This document shows, in pieces, positions 25,108 through 35,133 of a stretch of DNA of 64,000 nucleotides. Both the position numbers and the translations under genes were made by a program. Source of the stretch: Mammaliicoccus lentus. GTDB taxonomy: Bacteria; Bacillota; Bacilli; Staphylococcales; Staphylococcaceae. Position 1 is the stretch's first letter. Every line of letters starts with the position of its first letter. The notes beneath the pieces were generated by a model. That model worked only from the letters and a program-made list of their open reading frames with translations. It was not told where the DNA came from and ran no database searches. The stretch covers positions 1-64,000 of the forward strand of contig NZ_PPRS01000005.1 in assembly GCF_002902755.1 (NCBI RefSeq), read 5' to 3'.

Positions 25108-26268
25108 ATGAAAAACAACACAGGTAAAGTCCAATTACCGTTACAAACCTTAAGCTTAATGGCAGGATTTATGGTGTGGAGTATTTTAGCTCCTTTAATG
25201 CCATACATATCACAAGATTTTAACGTACCAGAAAGTCAGAAAGCTATTATTTTAGCGATACCTGTTATTCTAGGTTCAATTCTAAGAATTCCTATTGGTT
25301 ATTACACAAACTTAATTGGATCTAGACTTGTCTTTTTAATTAGTTTTATTATTTTAATTTTTCCAGTATTTTATTTAAGTCAAGCAACTTCAACTACAGG
25401 ACTAATGATAGCTGGATTCTTTATTGGTTTAGGTGGTGCGGTGTTTTCAGTTGGTGTTACATCGATTCCTAAATATTATCCGAAAGAAAAACATGGTTTT
25501 GCTAATGGTATATACGGTATGGGTAATTTAGGTACAGCTGTTTCATCATTTTTAGCTCCACCAATAGCAGGGGCTATAGGTTGGCAACATACTGTTCAAT
25601 TATATGTACTAGTAATGGCGTTATTTGCTATTTTGATGTTTGTTTTTGGAGATAAACAAGAGCCTAAAGTTAAAGTACCTATGTTAAAACAAACTAAACA
25701 AGTAGCAAACAACTATAAACTTTACTATTTCAGTTTTTGGTATTTCATCACATTTGGTGCATTCGTAGCTTTCGGATTATTTTTACCAAACTTTTTAGTA
25801 GGACACTTTGAAATCGACAAAGTAGATGCAGGGATACGAACTGGTGTGTTTATCGCAATAGCTACAATATTAAGACCAATTGGTGGTATGTTAGGCGATA
25901 AATTTAATGCATTAAATATGTTGAAAATATTCTTTGGCATTATGATAGCTGGTGCTTTAATACTAGCATTATCAAATCATATCATGTTATTTACAATTGG
26001 TTGCTTAACAATCAGTGTGTCTGCAGGTATTGGAAATGGACTAATTTTCAAACTTGTTCCTACTTATTTCAGCAAAGAAGCTGGTGTAGTAAACGGAATC
26101 GTATCAATGATGGGCGGTTTAGGAGGATTTTTCCCACCACTTATTATTACTATGGTCACAGCCTTAACAGGTTCAAACCATTTAGCATTTTTCTTGTTAG
26201 CGATATTTGGTTTAGTAGCTTTAATCTCGATGATGCATATGACAAAAGTAGAAAAGAAAACAATTTAA
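25108..26268 (+). CDS. narT: Nitrate transporter NarT (MFS, NarK family)
   Basis: NarT imports nitrate (and may release nitrite) for the respiratory reductase. The 386-aa protein has about twelve hydrophobic helices and the nitrate-porter motifs [24 protein letters not shown] and [15 protein letters not shown] in the first half, with [20 protein letters not shown] and [13 protein letters not shown] in the second. The frame is open from 25063, but AAGGGTGAAAG points to ATG 25108. Gene order narGHJI-nreABC-narT is as I recall in S. carnosus. It is a separate transcript with its own upstream sites. Confidence 0.92.
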   Translation: MKNNTGKVQLPLQTLSLMAGFMVWSILAPLMPYISQDFNVPESQKAIILAIPVILGSILRIPIGYYTNLIGSRLVFLISFIILIFPVFYLSQATSTTGLMIAGFFIGLGGAVFSVGVTSIPKYYPKEKHGFANGIYGMGNLGTAVSSFLAPPIAGAIGWQHTVQLYVLVMALFAILMFVFGDKQEPKVKVPMLKQTKQVANNYKLYYFSFWYFITFGAFVAFGLFLPNFLVGHFEIDKVDAGIRTGVFIAIATILRPIGGMLGDKFNALNMLKIFFGIMIAGALILALSNHIMLFTIGCLTISVSAGIGNGLIFKLVPTYFSKEAGVVNGIVSMMGGLGGFFPPLIITMVTALTGSNHLAFFLLAIFGLVALISMMHMTKVEKKTI

Positions 26269-26273
26269 TGTTC

Positions 26274-26367
26274 TTAGGGGGTGGAACATAATCAATGTCT
26301 CAAACTCGTTAGTTATAGTAGCACTATAAAATCTTTTTAAAATTAGGATTTCTGTACCGCTCCCTAA
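26274..26367 (+). repeat. Palindromic staphylococcal repeat closing narT (second copy)
   Basis: TTAGGGGGTGG (26274-26284) pairs with CCGCTCCCTAA (26357-26367). The inner text (gaacata..tgtctcaaactcgttag, then atctttttaaaattaggatttctgtaccgctccc) is similar to the element at 2377-2481. It starts six bases after the narT stop and probably terminates it. Confidence 0.55.
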
Positions 26368-26400
26368 ATTATTATATTTCTGTTCAATTCCCTCTATTGA

Positions 26401-26429
26401 TTGAGGATATTGCAATTTCAATCTATAAT
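26401..26429 (+). promoter_or_regulatory. Sigma-A promoter of the molybdenum cofactor cluster (moeB)
   Basis: TTGAGG (26401-26406) and TATAAT (26424-26429) are spaced by 17 bases, 31 bases before the moeB start. No NreC-like palindrome is seen next to it. Confidence 0.6.
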
Positions 26430-26460
26430 GGAGATAAAGAGTCGTGAAAGGTTGGTATAA

Positions 26461-27462
26461 ATGAACGAACGATATTCTCGTCAAATTTTATTTGATAAAA
26501 TTGGTGAAAAAGGACAAGAAAATATAGCAAAAAGTAATGTGACAATAGTAGGGATGGGTGCACTTGGAACGCATGTTGCGGAACAGTTAACACGCTCAGG
26601 GATAGCGCGATTAAATATTATAGATCGTGATTATGTAGAAGTATCAAACTTGCAAAGACAAACGTTATTTACTGAAAGTGATATAAAAGAAATGCTTCCA
26701 AAAGTAGTCGCTGCAGAAAAACATTTAAGAAAAATTAGAGAAGATATAACAATAAAAACTTATATCGCACAATGTGACGCTAAATTATTACAAGAAGTTG
26801 CAAGATATTCTGATGTCATCATTGATGCCACAGATAATTTTAATACGAGATTATTAATAAATGATTTTGCATATAAAATGAATATTCCATGGATTTATGG
26901 TGCTTGCTTAGAATCTACATATGTTCAAGCTACATTTATCCCAGAAAAAACACCGTGCTTTAATTGTTTATTACCAGAAATCCCGGCTATAAATCGCACT
27001 TGTGATACTGTTGGTGTCATTAATCCAGCAGTTACTATGGCGACGAGCTTACAAGTAACAGATGCGCTTAAAATTTTATCTGGAGAAGAGTTTACGCCGA
27101 AGTTAACATTCGGTGATGTATGGGAAGGTGACCATCAATCATTTGGTTTTACACAAATGAAACGAGATGAATGTGAAACATGCGGAGAAAATCCAACTTA
27201 TCCTCATTTATCATCATCAAGTCAAATGATTACTGAGCTGTGTGGTCGCGATACAATTCAATATATTAATGAAAAGTTAAATCGCCCAGCTATTGAAAAG
27301 TTTATAGCTCAAAATGGTTTGTTGCATAAATCAAATGCTTATATGATTCAATATTTATATGATGATCACCGAGTTGTTGCTTTTAATAACGGAAGATTAT
27401 TAATTCACGATATCGGATCTGTAGAAGAGGGTAAACAATTTGTAGAAAATATGTTTGGCTAG
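26461..27462 (+). CDS. moeB: Adenylyltransferase MoeB (activates MoaD)
   Basis: MoeB adenylates the C-terminal glycine of the sulfur carrier MoaD so that it can become a thiocarboxylate for molybdopterin synthase. The 333-aa ThiF/E1-like protein has the nucleotide-binding GMGALG at 31-36, DATDN at 122-126 and the zinc cysteine pairs C166/C169 and C238/C241. C181 (RTCDTVGV) lies where this family has a reactive cysteine. A ThiF role for thiamine is possible from sequence alone, but the surrounding Mo-cofactor genes favour MoeB. moaB follows after 11 bases. Confidence 0.88.
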   Translation: MNERYSRQILFDKIGEKGQENIAKSNVTIVGMGALGTHVAEQLTRSGIARLNIIDRDYVEVSNLQRQTLFTESDIKEMLPKVVAAEKHLRKIREDITIKTYIAQCDAKLLQEVARYSDVIIDATDNFNTRLLINDFAYKMNIPWIYGACLESTYVQATFIPEKTPCFNCLLPEIPAINRTCDTVGVINPAVTMATSLQVTDALKILSGEEFTPKLTFGDVWEGDHQSFGFTQMKRDECETCGENPTYPHLSSSSQMITELCGRDTIQYINEKLNRPAIEKFIAQNGLLHKSNAYMIQYLYDDHRVVAFNNGRLLIHDIGSVEEGKQFVENMFG

Positions 27463-27473
27463 GAGGTTAAATA

Positions 27474-27974
27474 ATGAGTGTGATTGATAAAATTGATAGA
27501 AATATAAACATTGCAGTTTTAACAGTTAGTGATACTAGAAATAAAGAAACTGATAAAGGTGGGCAACTTGTTCTATCTTATTTAAATGGTATGAATGTGT
27601 CGGTAAAAGAAGAGCATTATAAAATAGTTAGAGATGATGCATCTTTTATACGAGAAGCTATTCAAACATGGCTATCTCAAGATATTGACGCCATTATAAC
27701 AACAGGCGGGACAGGTATAAGTCCACGAGATGTTACAATCGAAGCAATTACACCGTTATTTGACAAAGAAATAGAAGGCTTTGGAGAAATATTTAGATAT
27801 TTGAGCTATACAGAAGATGTAGGTTCTCGTGCAATTTTATCTAGAGCAGTCGCTGGAACAGTAGGTGAGCAAATTATAATGTCTATACCAGGGTCAACTG
27901 GCGCTGTGAAATTGGCAATGGAAAAGCTCATAACTAAAGAATTAAATCATTTAGTGTATGAGCTTAATAAGTAA
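27474..27974 (+). CDS. moaB: Molybdenum cofactor protein MoaB (MogA-like adenylyltransferase)
   Basis: This family adenylates molybdopterin before metal insertion by MoeA. The 166-aa protein has the molybdopterin-binding fold: [11 protein letters not shown], the loop [17 protein letters not shown], and the [16 protein letters not shown] end. An AGGAGG site lies before ATG 27474. It forms an operon with moeB. Its stop meets the end of the oppositely oriented moaC with one base between them. Confidence 0.9.
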   Translation: MSVIDKIDRNINIAVLTVSDTRNKETDKGGQLVLSYLNGMNVSVKEEHYKIVRDDASFIREAIQTWLSQDIDAIITTGGTGISPRDVTIEAITPLFDKEIEGFGEIFRYLSYTEDVGSRAILSRAVAGTVGEQIIMSIPGSTGAVKLAMEKLITKELNHLVYELNK

Positions 27975-27975
27975 A

Positions 27976-28455
27976 TTATTGACGATTGAAGTCTCCATTA
28001 ACGCCTCCGGATTTATGAGATAAATAAGTCTCACCAATAATCATGCCTTTGTCTACAGCTTTACACATATCATAAATTGTTAAAGCTGATACACTGGCAG
28101 CCGTTAATGCTTCCATTTCAACGCCAGTTTGGCCTTTAGTCTTAACTGTTGCAGTTATATTTAAGTTATTCAAATCTTCAACATCCCAGTTAAATTCGAT
28201 ATCAATACCTGTAAGTTGTAAAGGATGACACATAGGAATAAGCTGACTCGTGTTTTTCGCAGCCATAATACCTGCAATTTGAGCAGTTCCTAGTACGTCA
28301 CCTTTTTTGTTTTTACCATTTTGAATTTGGTTATAAATTTTTTCATTAACTTGAATACTTGAATGAGCGACAGCAATTCTTGTACTTGTTTCTTTATTTG
28401 AAACGTCTACCATTTTCGCTCGACCTTGTTCATTAAAATGTGTGAAATCTGACAT
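27976..28455 (-). CDS. moaC: Cyclic pyranopterin monophosphate synthase MoaC
   Basis: MoaC turns the MoaA product (3',8-cyclo-GTP) into cyclic pyranopterin monophosphate, the first stable Mo-cofactor intermediate. The 159-aa protein has the usual start [19 protein letters not shown], the active-site region [16 protein letters not shown] and the [22 protein letters not shown] helix with the conserved YDMCKA. It is the only gene of the cluster on the minus strand and faces moeA across a short divergent region, so it must have its own promoter. It converges end to end with moaB. Confidence 0.94.
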   Translation of the reverse strand: MSDFTHFNEQGRAKMVDVSNKETSTRIAVAHSSIQVNEKIYNQIQNGKNKKGDVLGTAQIAGIMAAKNTSQLIPMCHPLQLTGIDIEFNWDVEDLNNLNITATVKTKGQTGVEMEALTAASVSALTIYDMCKAVDKGMIIGETYLSHKSGGVNGDFNRQ

Positions 28456-28524
28456 GTATAATCATCCTTTCTTAAGTTTATTATAACATGTGAACATAGT
28501 TAAATTATGAATGGAGTGCATATT

Positions 28525-29784
28525 ATGACAGTTGAAATTAGAAAACCAATACCAGTTGATGATGCGATAAAACGTGTTATTGAAGTTGTTGAGAATAAAG
28601 ATCCTATTACAGTACATATTGATGATGCTCTGGATTATATATTGGCGGAAGATGTTATCGCTACATATGATATTCCTAGATTTAATAAATCACCATTCGA
28701 TGGCTTTGCTATCAATAGCAAAGATTCAGAAGGGGCAGAAAGTAATAACCGAATACAATTCGACGTAGTTGATCACATTGGAGCAGGAACACCATCTAAA
28801 GTGCGTATTAAAGGTTACGAAGCGGTTCGTATTATGACTGGAGCTCCTATACCTGAAGGTGCAGATGCAGTCGTTATGTTTGAACAAACGACAGAAAATG
28901 AAAATGGATTTACAATTAGAAAATCTTTTAAAACTGGAGAAAATATTGCATTTAAAGGTGAAGAATGTACGGAAGATGATGTTGTATTAGAAAAAGGTCA
29001 ATTGGTTAACAGTGGTGTTATAGCTGTGTTAGCTACTTTTGGTTATGAAAAAGTAAAGGTATTTAAAAGACCGACAGTAGCTATTATTGCAACAGGTAGT
29101 GAGTTAGTAGGACCTAATGAACCATTAGAACCAGGTAAAATCAGAAATTCAAATGGCCCAATGATTAAAGCGTTATGTGACCAAATGAATATTCAATCCA
29201 AAACTTATAAAATACAAGAGGATAACTTACAAGGATGTACTGAAAGTGTAAATAAAGCACTGTCAGAAAATGATATTGTCATTACTACAGGTGGTGTATC
29301 AGTAGGCGACTTTGATTATTTACCACAAGTATATAAAGAAATTGGTGCAGAAGTATTATTTAATAAAGTACAAATGAGACCTGGTAGTGTTACAACAGTA
29401 GCTTATAAAAATGACAAACTATTATTTGGGTTATCAGGTAACCCTTCTGCATGTTATTCGGGTTTTCATTTATTCACAAAGCCAACTATTCTAAGAATGA
29501 TGGCAAGTAAAGATATATATCCAGTTATTATAAATGCTAAATTAGGTGAAGACTTTAAAAAACCAAATCCTTTTACTAGATTCATTCGAGGTAAACTCTC
29601 ATTTACAAACGACGGGGTAATTGCTGTTCCATCAGGTTTTAATAAATCAAACGCTGTGGTTGCAATAGCAAAAAGCAACGGAATGATCATATTGCCGAGT
29701 GGTACTAGAGGTTACAGTAAAGGTGATGAAGTAAAGGTATTACTTACTGATCATCAATCATACGAAAGTAATTTAAATATATGA
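28525..29784 (+). CDS. moeA: Molybdopterin molybdotransferase MoeA
   Basis: MoeA inserts molybdate into adenylated molybdopterin. The 419-aa protein shows the early SPFDGFAIN motif, the domain with TGAPIPEGADAVVMFEQT, the MogA-like domain with IATGSELVGPNEPLEPGKIRNSN and TTGGVSVGDFDY, and the GLSGNPSACYSGF loop. The frame is open from ATG 28507, but GGAGTG sits between that codon and ATG 28525, which it serves. It overlaps mobB by four bases (ATGA). Confidence 0.94.
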   Translation: MTVEIRKPIPVDDAIKRVIEVVENKDPITVHIDDALDYILAEDVIATYDIPRFNKSPFDGFAINSKDSEGAESNNRIQFDVVDHIGAGTPSKVRIKGYEAVRIMTGAPIPEGADAVVMFEQTTENENGFTIRKSFKTGENIAFKGEECTEDDVVLEKGQLVNSGVIAVLATFGYEKVKVFKRPTVAIIATGSELVGPNEPLEPGKIRNSNGPMIKALCDQMNIQSKTYKIQEDNLQGCTESVNKALSENDIVITTGGVSVGDFDYLPQVYKEIGAEVLFNKVQMRPGSVTTVAYKNDKLLFGLSGNPSACYSGFHLFTKPTILRMMASKDIYPVIINAKLGEDFKKPNPFTRFIRGKLSFTNDGVIAVPSGFNKSNAVVAIAKSNGMIILPSGTRGYSKGDEVKVLLTDHQSYESNLNI

Positions 29785-30245
29785 AAATCATGCAAATTGT
29801 AGGTTATAAAAATAGTGGTAAAACAACTTTGATTAATGAATTAATTAAAATATGCCAAGAATACCAGTTATCTGTTTCGACGATTAAACACCATGGGCAT
29901 GGAACACAAGATATATCTTTAAATCATAAAGAAGTAGATAGTCTTTCATTTATTAATAATGGTGCAGAAGAAAGTATCGTTTTGGGACATGAATTAATTG
30001 AACGTGTCACAAAAGTTCAACGTTCATTAACAGAAATTATTAACAAAGATTTATCCATACAACCAGATATTTTATTGATTGAAGGATTCAAATCTGAAGA
30101 TTACCCTAAAGTAGTATTGGGTGAAAATACAGATAATCTAAACGATAAATTAAGCAATGTAGTCTATAACTTTAATGCATACAATCAAGATGAAAGAAAA
30201 CTATTTCTTGATTGGTTTAAAAAATGGTTATTCCAAAAAGAGTAG
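29781..30245 (+). CDS. mobB: Molybdopterin-guanine dinucleotide biosynthesis adaptor MobB
   Basis: MobB is a GTP-binding helper of MobA in attaching GMP to the cofactor. The 154-aa P-loop protein begins with IVGYKNSGKTTLINEL and has the IKHHGHG switch and the LIEGFKSEDYPK segment typical of the family. It is coupled to moeA by a 4-base overlap. moaE starts eight bases after its stop. Confidence 0.92.
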   Translation: MKIMQIVGYKNSGKTTLINELIKICQEYQLSVSTIKHHGHGTQDISLNHKEVDSLSFINNGAEESIVLGHELIERVTKVQRSLTEIINKDLSIQPDILLIEGFKSEDYPKVVLGENTDNLNDKLSNVVYNFNAYNQDERKLFLDWFKKWLFQKE

Positions 30246-30253
30246 GTGCAATT

Positions 30254-30700
30254 ATGAAACAATTTGAAATTGTCTCTGAACCAATAAATCCAGAAAAATA
30301 TAGAGAATGGACATTAAACTCACGACAAGGAGCTATTGTAGTATTTACAGGACATGTGAGAGAATGGACAAAAGGCATCAAGACAGAATATTTAGCATAT
30401 GAAGCTTATAAGCCTATGGCTGAGAAAAAAATGGCTCAAATAGGCGAAGAAATTGAAGAAAAGTGGCCAGGTACAATTATTGCAATTGCCCATAGAATTG
30501 GTGAGTTACAAATTTCTGATATTGCAGTTGTTATTAGTGTTTCTTCACCTCATAGGCACGATGCATATGCGGCAAATGAATATGCTATAGAGCGTATAAA
30601 AGAAATTGTACCAATATGGAAAAAAGAGATATGGGAAGATGGTGAAGAATGGCAAGGTTCCCAAAAACAATACCATTCTTCAATTAAAATGGAGGACTGA
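30254..30700 (+). CDS. moaE: Molybdopterin synthase catalytic subunit MoaE
   Basis: MoaE, with MoaD, adds two sulfurs to cyclic pyranopterin monophosphate to give molybdopterin. The 148-aa protein has GAIVVFTGHVREWTKG, YEAYKPMAEKKM, AIAHRIGELQISDIAVVISVSSPHR and the catalytic-lysine part PIWKKEIWEDGEEW. The frame is open from 30224, overlapping mobB, but GTAGGTG before ATG 30254 and the family N-terminus MKQFEIV decide the start. Confidence 0.94.
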   Translation: MKQFEIVSEPINPEKYREWTLNSRQGAIVVFTGHVREWTKGIKTEYLAYEAYKPMAEKKMAQIGEEIEEKWPGTIIAIAHRIGELQISDIAVVISVSSPHRHDAYAANEYAIERIKEIVPIWKKEIWEDGEEWQGSQKQYHSSIKMED

Positions 30701-30702
30701 TT

Positions 30703-30936
30703 ATGAAAGTATTGTATTTTGCTCATTTAAAAGAATTATTAAACAAAAAAGAAGAGCAAATTACGCTCAATAAAACATACTCTGTGTTAGAATTTAAGCA
30801 ATATTTATTTGAAAATTATCCGGAATTAAAAGGAGAAATTTTTCAAATAGCTGTTAATGAGGAGTTTGTGCAAGATGATGACACAATAACTAGTGATGCT
30901 ACAGTTGCACTTATTCCACCAGTTAGTGGAGGGTAA
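30703..30936 (+). CDS. moaD: Molybdopterin synthase sulfur carrier MoaD
   Basis: MoaD is a ubiquitin-like sulfur carrier whose C-terminal glycine becomes a thiocarboxylate. The 77-aa protein starts MKVLYFAHLKEL and ends in the required Gly-Gly (ALIPPVSGG). It lies two bases after moaE, its enzyme partner, and MoeB, its activator, is in the same cluster. Confidence 0.94.
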   Translation: MKVLYFAHLKELLNKKEEQITLNKTYSVLEFKQYLFENYPELKGEIFQIAVNEEFVQDDDTITSDATVALIPPVSGG

Positions 30937-30943
30937 AAGAAAA

Positions 30944-31534
30944 ATGATAGCAATAATTCTAGCTGGAGGACAATCCAGTCGTTTTGGTTCACCAAAAGCT
31001 TTTGCAACAATTGAAGGAGAAATATTCTATAAAAAAATTATTAAAACTTTGAATCAAACCAACTTATTCGAGAGAATTGTAATAAGTACAAATGAAACTT
31101 TAAAAGATTCATTTGATTATAGTGATGTTGTAGTAGATGAACCAGTATATGCAAATAACGGTCCATTAAGCGGTATATACAGTGTAATGGAATCATACGA
31201 TACCGAATGTTATTTTGTGATTGCATGTGATACACCGATGGTAACTGAAAAATCTATCAGTTATTTATATCAATTTTTTATATCTCGAGTAATGGAGGAA
31301 CAGCTAGATATTGCTGGATATGAAGCGAATGGTTTTAAAATGCCAACATTAGCATTTTATAGTCATCGTGTTAAAAGTGAAATTAAACAATCTTTAGATC
31401 AAGGTCAATATAGAATGAAAGAAATATATGAAAATAGACCTGCACAATGGTTAGATGTGGATGAAATAAATAATCAACATAATTGGTATAAAAATATTAA
31501 CTATCAAGAGGATTTGAAAGAAATAGAGCATTAA
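30944..31534 (+). CDS. mobA: Molybdenum cofactor guanylyltransferase MobA
   Basis: MobA joins GMP to the cofactor, making the guanine dinucleotide form that NarG requires. The 196-aa protein begins with the nucleotide-binding [15 protein letters not shown] and contains [12 protein letters not shown] and [14 protein letters not shown] with the metal-binding aspartate. The frame is open from 30893 inside moaD, but GGAGGG (30929-30934) selects ATG 30944. Confidence 0.93.
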   Translation: MIAIILAGGQSSRFGSPKAFATIEGEIFYKKIIKTLNQTNLFERIVISTNETLKDSFDYSDVVVDEPVYANNGPLSGIYSVMESYDTECYFVIACDTPMVTEKSISYLYQFFISRVMEEQLDIAGYEANGFKMPTLAFYSHRVKSEIKQSLDQGQYRMKEIYENRPAQWLDVDEINNQHNWYKNINYQEDLKEIEH

Positions 31535-31560
31535 CTGTTGTAGGTAGAGGGGGCGTTACG

Positions 31561-32583
31561 ATGAATCAAGCAATCAAGGATAAATTAGGACGACCAATTA
31601 GAGATTTAAGAATATCTGTTACGGATCGTTGTAATTTTCGATGTGATTATTGTATGCCAAAAGAAATATTTGGCGATGACTTTGTATTTTTACCTAAACA
31701 AGAACTGCTCAGTTTTGACGAAATCATCCGTTTAGCTCGATTATACAGTAGCCTTGGTGTTGAAAAAGTAAGAATTACGGGAGGAGAACCTCTTTTAAGA
31801 CGTGATTTGTATAAATTAATCCAAGGTATTAATGAAATTGAAGGTATTAATGATATTGGTTTAACAACGAATGGTTTGTTGCTAAAAAAACACGGCCAAA
31901 ATCTATACGATGCAGGATTAAGAAGGATTAATGTCAGCATAGATGCATTAGATAATGAACTATTTAAATCGATTAACAACCGTAATATCTCTGCTTCACA
32001 AATACTTGAACAAATTGATTACGCTAAGAAAATAGGTTTTAAAGTAAAAGTAAACGTAGTTATACAAAAAGGTATTAACGATCAAGAAATTATACCTTTA
32101 GTAGAATACTTTAAAAATAACAATATTGTCGTAAGATTTATAGAATTTATGGATGTAGGAAATGATAATGGTTGGAATTTTGATAAAGTAGTCACGAAAA
32201 AAGAAATGCTAGAACAAATCGGTCAACATTTTGAAATCGAACCAGTAGAATCAAGTTATTTTGGCGAGGTCGCGACTTATTACCGACATAAAGATAATGG
32301 TGCTCAATTTGGATTAATTACAAGTGTATCTGCATCATTTTGTTCTTCATGTACAAGAGCAAGAATCTCCTCAGATGGAAAATTTTATGGTTGTCTTTTT
32401 GCTGAGAAAAATGGTTATGATATAAAAACTGAATTGCGAGATGGAAAGACAGATAATGAAATATTATCAACACTCAAATATTTATGGAATATTCGAGATG
32501 ATAAATATTCAGATGAAAGAACGGAAGCAACAGTGGCGAGACGTAAGAAAAACAAAATCAACATGAATTATATTGGTGGTTAA
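31561..32583 (+). CDS. moaA: GTP 3',8-cyclase MoaA (radical SAM)
   Basis: MoaA is the first enzyme of molybdenum cofactor synthesis and cyclizes GTP by radical SAM chemistry. In the 340-aa protein C24, C28 and C31 (CNFRCDYC) bind the SAM cluster and C261, C264 and C278 bind the second, substrate-side cluster. GGEP lies at 74-77. The C-terminus ends in Gly-Gly, which is needed for activity in the family. It ends the cofactor operon before a strong terminator. Confidence 0.96.
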   Translation: MNQAIKDKLGRPIRDLRISVTDRCNFRCDYCMPKEIFGDDFVFLPKQELLSFDEIIRLARLYSSLGVEKVRITGGEPLLRRDLYKLIQGINEIEGINDIGLTTNGLLLKKHGQNLYDAGLRRINVSIDALDNELFKSINNRNISASQILEQIDYAKKIGFKVKVNVVIQKGINDQEIIPLVEYFKNNNIVVRFIEFMDVGNDNGWNFDKVVTKKEMLEQIGQHFEIEPVESSYFGEVATYYRHKDNGAQFGLITSVSASFCSSCTRARISSDGKFYGCLFAEKNGYDIKTELRDGKTDNEILSTLKYLWNIRDDKYSDERTEATVARRKKNKINMNYIGG

Positions 32584-32591
32584 ACGTAAAA

Positions 32592-32632
32592 AAACAGCAA
32601 CCTGTTAATTTTAAAATAACGGGTTGCTGTTT
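32592..32632. terminator. Bidirectional terminator (moaA / SDR gene)
   Basis: A 16-base stem, 32592-32607 with 32617-32632, has one G-T wobble; the core is CAGCAACC/GGTTGCTG. A- and T-runs flank both sides. Confidence 0.85.
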
Positions 32633-32651
32633 CATTTGTATAAAGAAACCT

Positions 32652-33692
32652 TTATTTTTCAAAATATACACGAATAATCATATCTAGTGCATCATGACTT
32701 AATTGTAAAGTGTCTTTACCTGCTTGATTCATCATATATGCTGTATTTTCATCGTTAAAGTTAATGGATTTTGAAAAATAAGGTGCAAATACATCTATAA
32801 AACTATTAAGCACTCTTTCTTCATCTGTAATGGTATTAATTTCAGATATAGGTGCGACTTCTAATTGATGAAAGTCTAAATGTTTTTTTATTGTTTCAAA
32901 AATAAAATCATTTGAAGGCGGATAATTATTTGTTGCATGATAAATTTTTTGATTTTCTGCATAATCACAAGCCACCGTCAAAACATCTACAACATAATCA
33001 ACAGGTACAAAATTAGAAGTATGTGTGCTATCTCCAAATAATCTGTATACAGTTTCAATGTTTTTATTAGTGATTCTTCGTTTAAACACTTTTAAAGCTT
33101 TCATAAATCCATATAATGTAAATTTAGAATCTGCTTCTCCAGTTACTGAATCTCCTATAATGATAGCTGGTCTTATGATAGATGTTGCCATATCTTTTTC
33201 CTGAGCGACTAAATGTTCAGCTTGTACTTTAGAAGCTTCATATGGGTTGTTTGTTGGCGCATCTATCGGGTGAAGTTCTTCATAGGCTAATTCTTTTTCA
33301 CCTATTGTGTAAGCAGTGGATACGTAAAGGAAATGTTTACTATTCAGCTTTTTCGCTAATTCTATTGCATGCTGAGTACCCGTATAATTAATTTGGAACA
33401 ATTCATCAGCTAATTCAAAATTAAACTTCACTAAAGCAGCTAAATGATAAAATTTATCTATTTGTGGTATGTCTTTAATTTGATTTTCACTAACGTTACA
33501 ATTTTCATTCGTAATATCACCATAAATAAAATGTATTCTTTCATGATATGATTCTTCCACTTTATTTAATAGCATTAATTTCTTTTGTTCAGATCTGTAT
33601 AAAATGTAAAAATTCTTGTGCGCATCTTTAGCAAGTGATTTTATTAATTCAGCACCTACAAAGCCTGTTGCACCGGTTAAAAATATATTCAT
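32652..33692 (-). CDS. NAD(P)-dependent extended SDR (epimerase/thioester-reductase-like)
   Basis: A 346-aa oxidoreductase with an N-terminal Rossmann fold (FLTGATGFVGAELI), the central YVSTAYTIG strand and the catalytic Tyr-x3-Lys (YEASK, with NPYEASKVQAE). The SIIRPAIIIGDS segment is typical of extended SDRs such as NAD-dependent epimerases and thioester-reductase domains. The C-terminal substrate part gives no clear clue. It is monocistronic and divergent from the Bcr/CflA pump. The substrate is unknown. Confidence 0.75.
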   Translation of the reverse strand: MNIFLTGATGFVGAELIKSLAKDAHKNFYILYRSEQKKLMLLNKVEESYHERIHFIYGDITNENCNVSENQIKDIPQIDKFYHLAALVKFNFELADELFQINYTGTQHAIELAKKLNSKHFLYVSTAYTIGEKELAYEELHPIDAPTNNPYEASKVQAEHLVAQEKDMATSIIRPAIIIGDSVTGEADSKFTLYGFMKALKVFKRRITNKNIETVYRLFGDSTHTSNFVPVDYVVDVLTVACDYAENQKIYHATNNYPPSNDFIFETIKKHLDFHQLEVAPISEINTITDEERVLNSFIDVFAPYFSKSINFNDENTAYMMNQAGKDTLQLSHDALDMIIRVYFEK

Positions 33693-33842
33693 TATTTCAC
33701 TCCGTTACTTTGTTTCTGACTATATTTTGAATGATGGTTTCGTGAAAGTAAAGCGTTTATATATCGTAATAAAATATAATATTGATATTTGAAATTTAAA
33801 AAGCATATAATAGAAAGTATTATACATAAAGGAGCATGTCTT

Positions 33843-35042
33843 ATGATCGAACAAAAGAAGGCTAAACCTTCGTTATTTTTAATTATTATATTAGGCTTAT
33901 TAACTGCTTTTGGTCCATTCTCTATTGATATGTATTTACCTGCATTACCTGAGATAAGTAATGATTTTAATACAAGCACATCGAATACACAGCTTACTTT
34001 AACATTATTTATGATAGGTTTAGCAATAGGACAAGTATTTGTAGGACCACTGTCAGATTTTATTGGTCGTAAGAAACCTTTAATGGTTGCGTTGGTTGTC
34101 TACACTATCGCTTCGATATTATGTGTGTTTGCTCCAAATATATATGTCGTGATGGCTTTAAGATTTGTTCAAGGTTTTACCGGCGGAGCAGGTGCAGTTA
34201 TTTCCCGGGCAATGTCGAGTGATTTATATTCCGGAAAGGCTTTAACTAAATTTTTAGCTGTATTAATGCTCGTTAACGGTGTCGCGCCTATATTAGCACC
34301 TGTGCTAGGGGGGATAATACTTGAATTCTCTACTTGGAAAACTGTCTTTTTAGTACTGACAGCTTTTGGAGCGATAATGTTCTGCTTATCATTTTATAAA
34401 TTAACAGAATCATTACCTGAAAATAATCGTTCTTCGGGTAGAATAAGCGAAATTTTAGGAGACTTTAAAGAATTATTAAAAAATCCAAAATTCTTATTAC
34501 CATTATTTATACAAGGTAGTACTTTTGCATTACTGTTTAGTTATATTTCAGCATCACCATTTATCGTACAATCAGTATATGGCGTTTCCTCTTTTGCTTT
34601 TAGTTGGATGTTTGCTTTTAATGGACTTGGTTTAATATTTTCAGGACAGTTGGTTAATAAATTGGTTGATCGTTTTGATGAACATACATTGATGAAAGTA
34701 TTCGCTTTTGTACAAATTATAGGCGTTATTATAGTATCTCTAACGTTGTTAAATAGTTGGTCAATTTGGATACTTATGATTGGTTTCTTTATTTTAGTAA
34801 GTCCTGTTTCTGCAATTGGTACTACAGGATTTTCAATAGCTATGGCAAACAATAAACGTGGTGCTGGAAGTGCTTCTAGTTTATTAGGATTATCACAATT
34901 TGCATTTGGAGGACTTGTAACACCACTTGTCGGGATAAAAGGAGAACACGATGTTATACCATATGTATTAACAATTGTCATAGTTTCACTCATTTTAATC
35001 ATTTTATTCATGATTAATAGAAAAGTGTTTAAAGTTAATTAA
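33843..35042 (+). CDS. Bcr/CflA family MFS drug efflux transporter
   Basis: A 399-aa proton-driven exporter with twelve hydrophobic helices. The family start (GLLTAFGPFSIDMYLPALPEIS), the MFS loop GPLSDFIGRKKPLM and the RFVQGFTGGAGAVISRAMSSDL helix identify Bcr/CflA. The open frame begins at 33789, but AAGGAG (33829-33834) selects ATG 33843. Substrates in this family include bicyclomycin, sulfonamides and amino acids; nothing here tells which. A hairpin terminator follows. Confidence 0.85.
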   Translation: MIEQKKAKPSLFLIIILGLLTAFGPFSIDMYLPALPEISNDFNTSTSNTQLTLTLFMIGLAIGQVFVGPLSDFIGRKKPLMVALVVYTIASILCVFAPNIYVVMALRFVQGFTGGAGAVISRAMSSDLYSGKALTKFLAVLMLVNGVAPILAPVLGGIILEFSTWKTVFLVLTAFGAIMFCLSFYKLTESLPENNRSSGRISEILGDFKELLKNPKFLLPLFIQGSTFALLFSYISASPFIVQSVYGVSSFAFSWMFAFNGLGLIFSGQLVNKLVDRFDEHTLMKVFAFVQIIGVIIVSLTLLNSWSIWILMIGFFILVSPVSAIGTTGFSIAMANNKRGAGSASSLLGLSQFAFGGLVTPLVGIKGEHDVIPYVLTIVIVSLILIILFMINRKVFKVN

Positions 35043-35060
35043 ACTTAATAGATATAATTA

Positions 35061-35091
35061 AATTCTCCCAGTCCAGTGGATTGGGAGAATT
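35061..35091. terminator. Bidirectional terminator
   Basis: AATTCTCCCA (35061-35070) pairs with TGGGAGAATT (35082-35091), with CCA/TGG inside, between the pump gene and the convergent small membrane gene. Confidence 0.8.
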
Positions 35092-35133
35092 ATGCTGAGC
35101 AGAGGTTAGCACCAAAACTCAAGATGTTTGAAT

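Noticed and set aside
26001..26291. 96-codon frame overlapping the end of narT
   Set aside because: Out-of-frame shadow with odd composition (rich in W, C, F), and it runs into the repeat.
27976..28455. moaC inversion as a sign of recent rearrangement
   Set aside because: The gene is intact, closely fitted between its neighbours, and inverted moaC is, as I recall, the usual arrangement in staphylococci.
34541..35011. 156-codon minus-strand frame inside the Bcr/CflA gene
   Set aside because: It is an antisense shadow of a membrane-protein gene, without a ribosome site or recognisable sequence.
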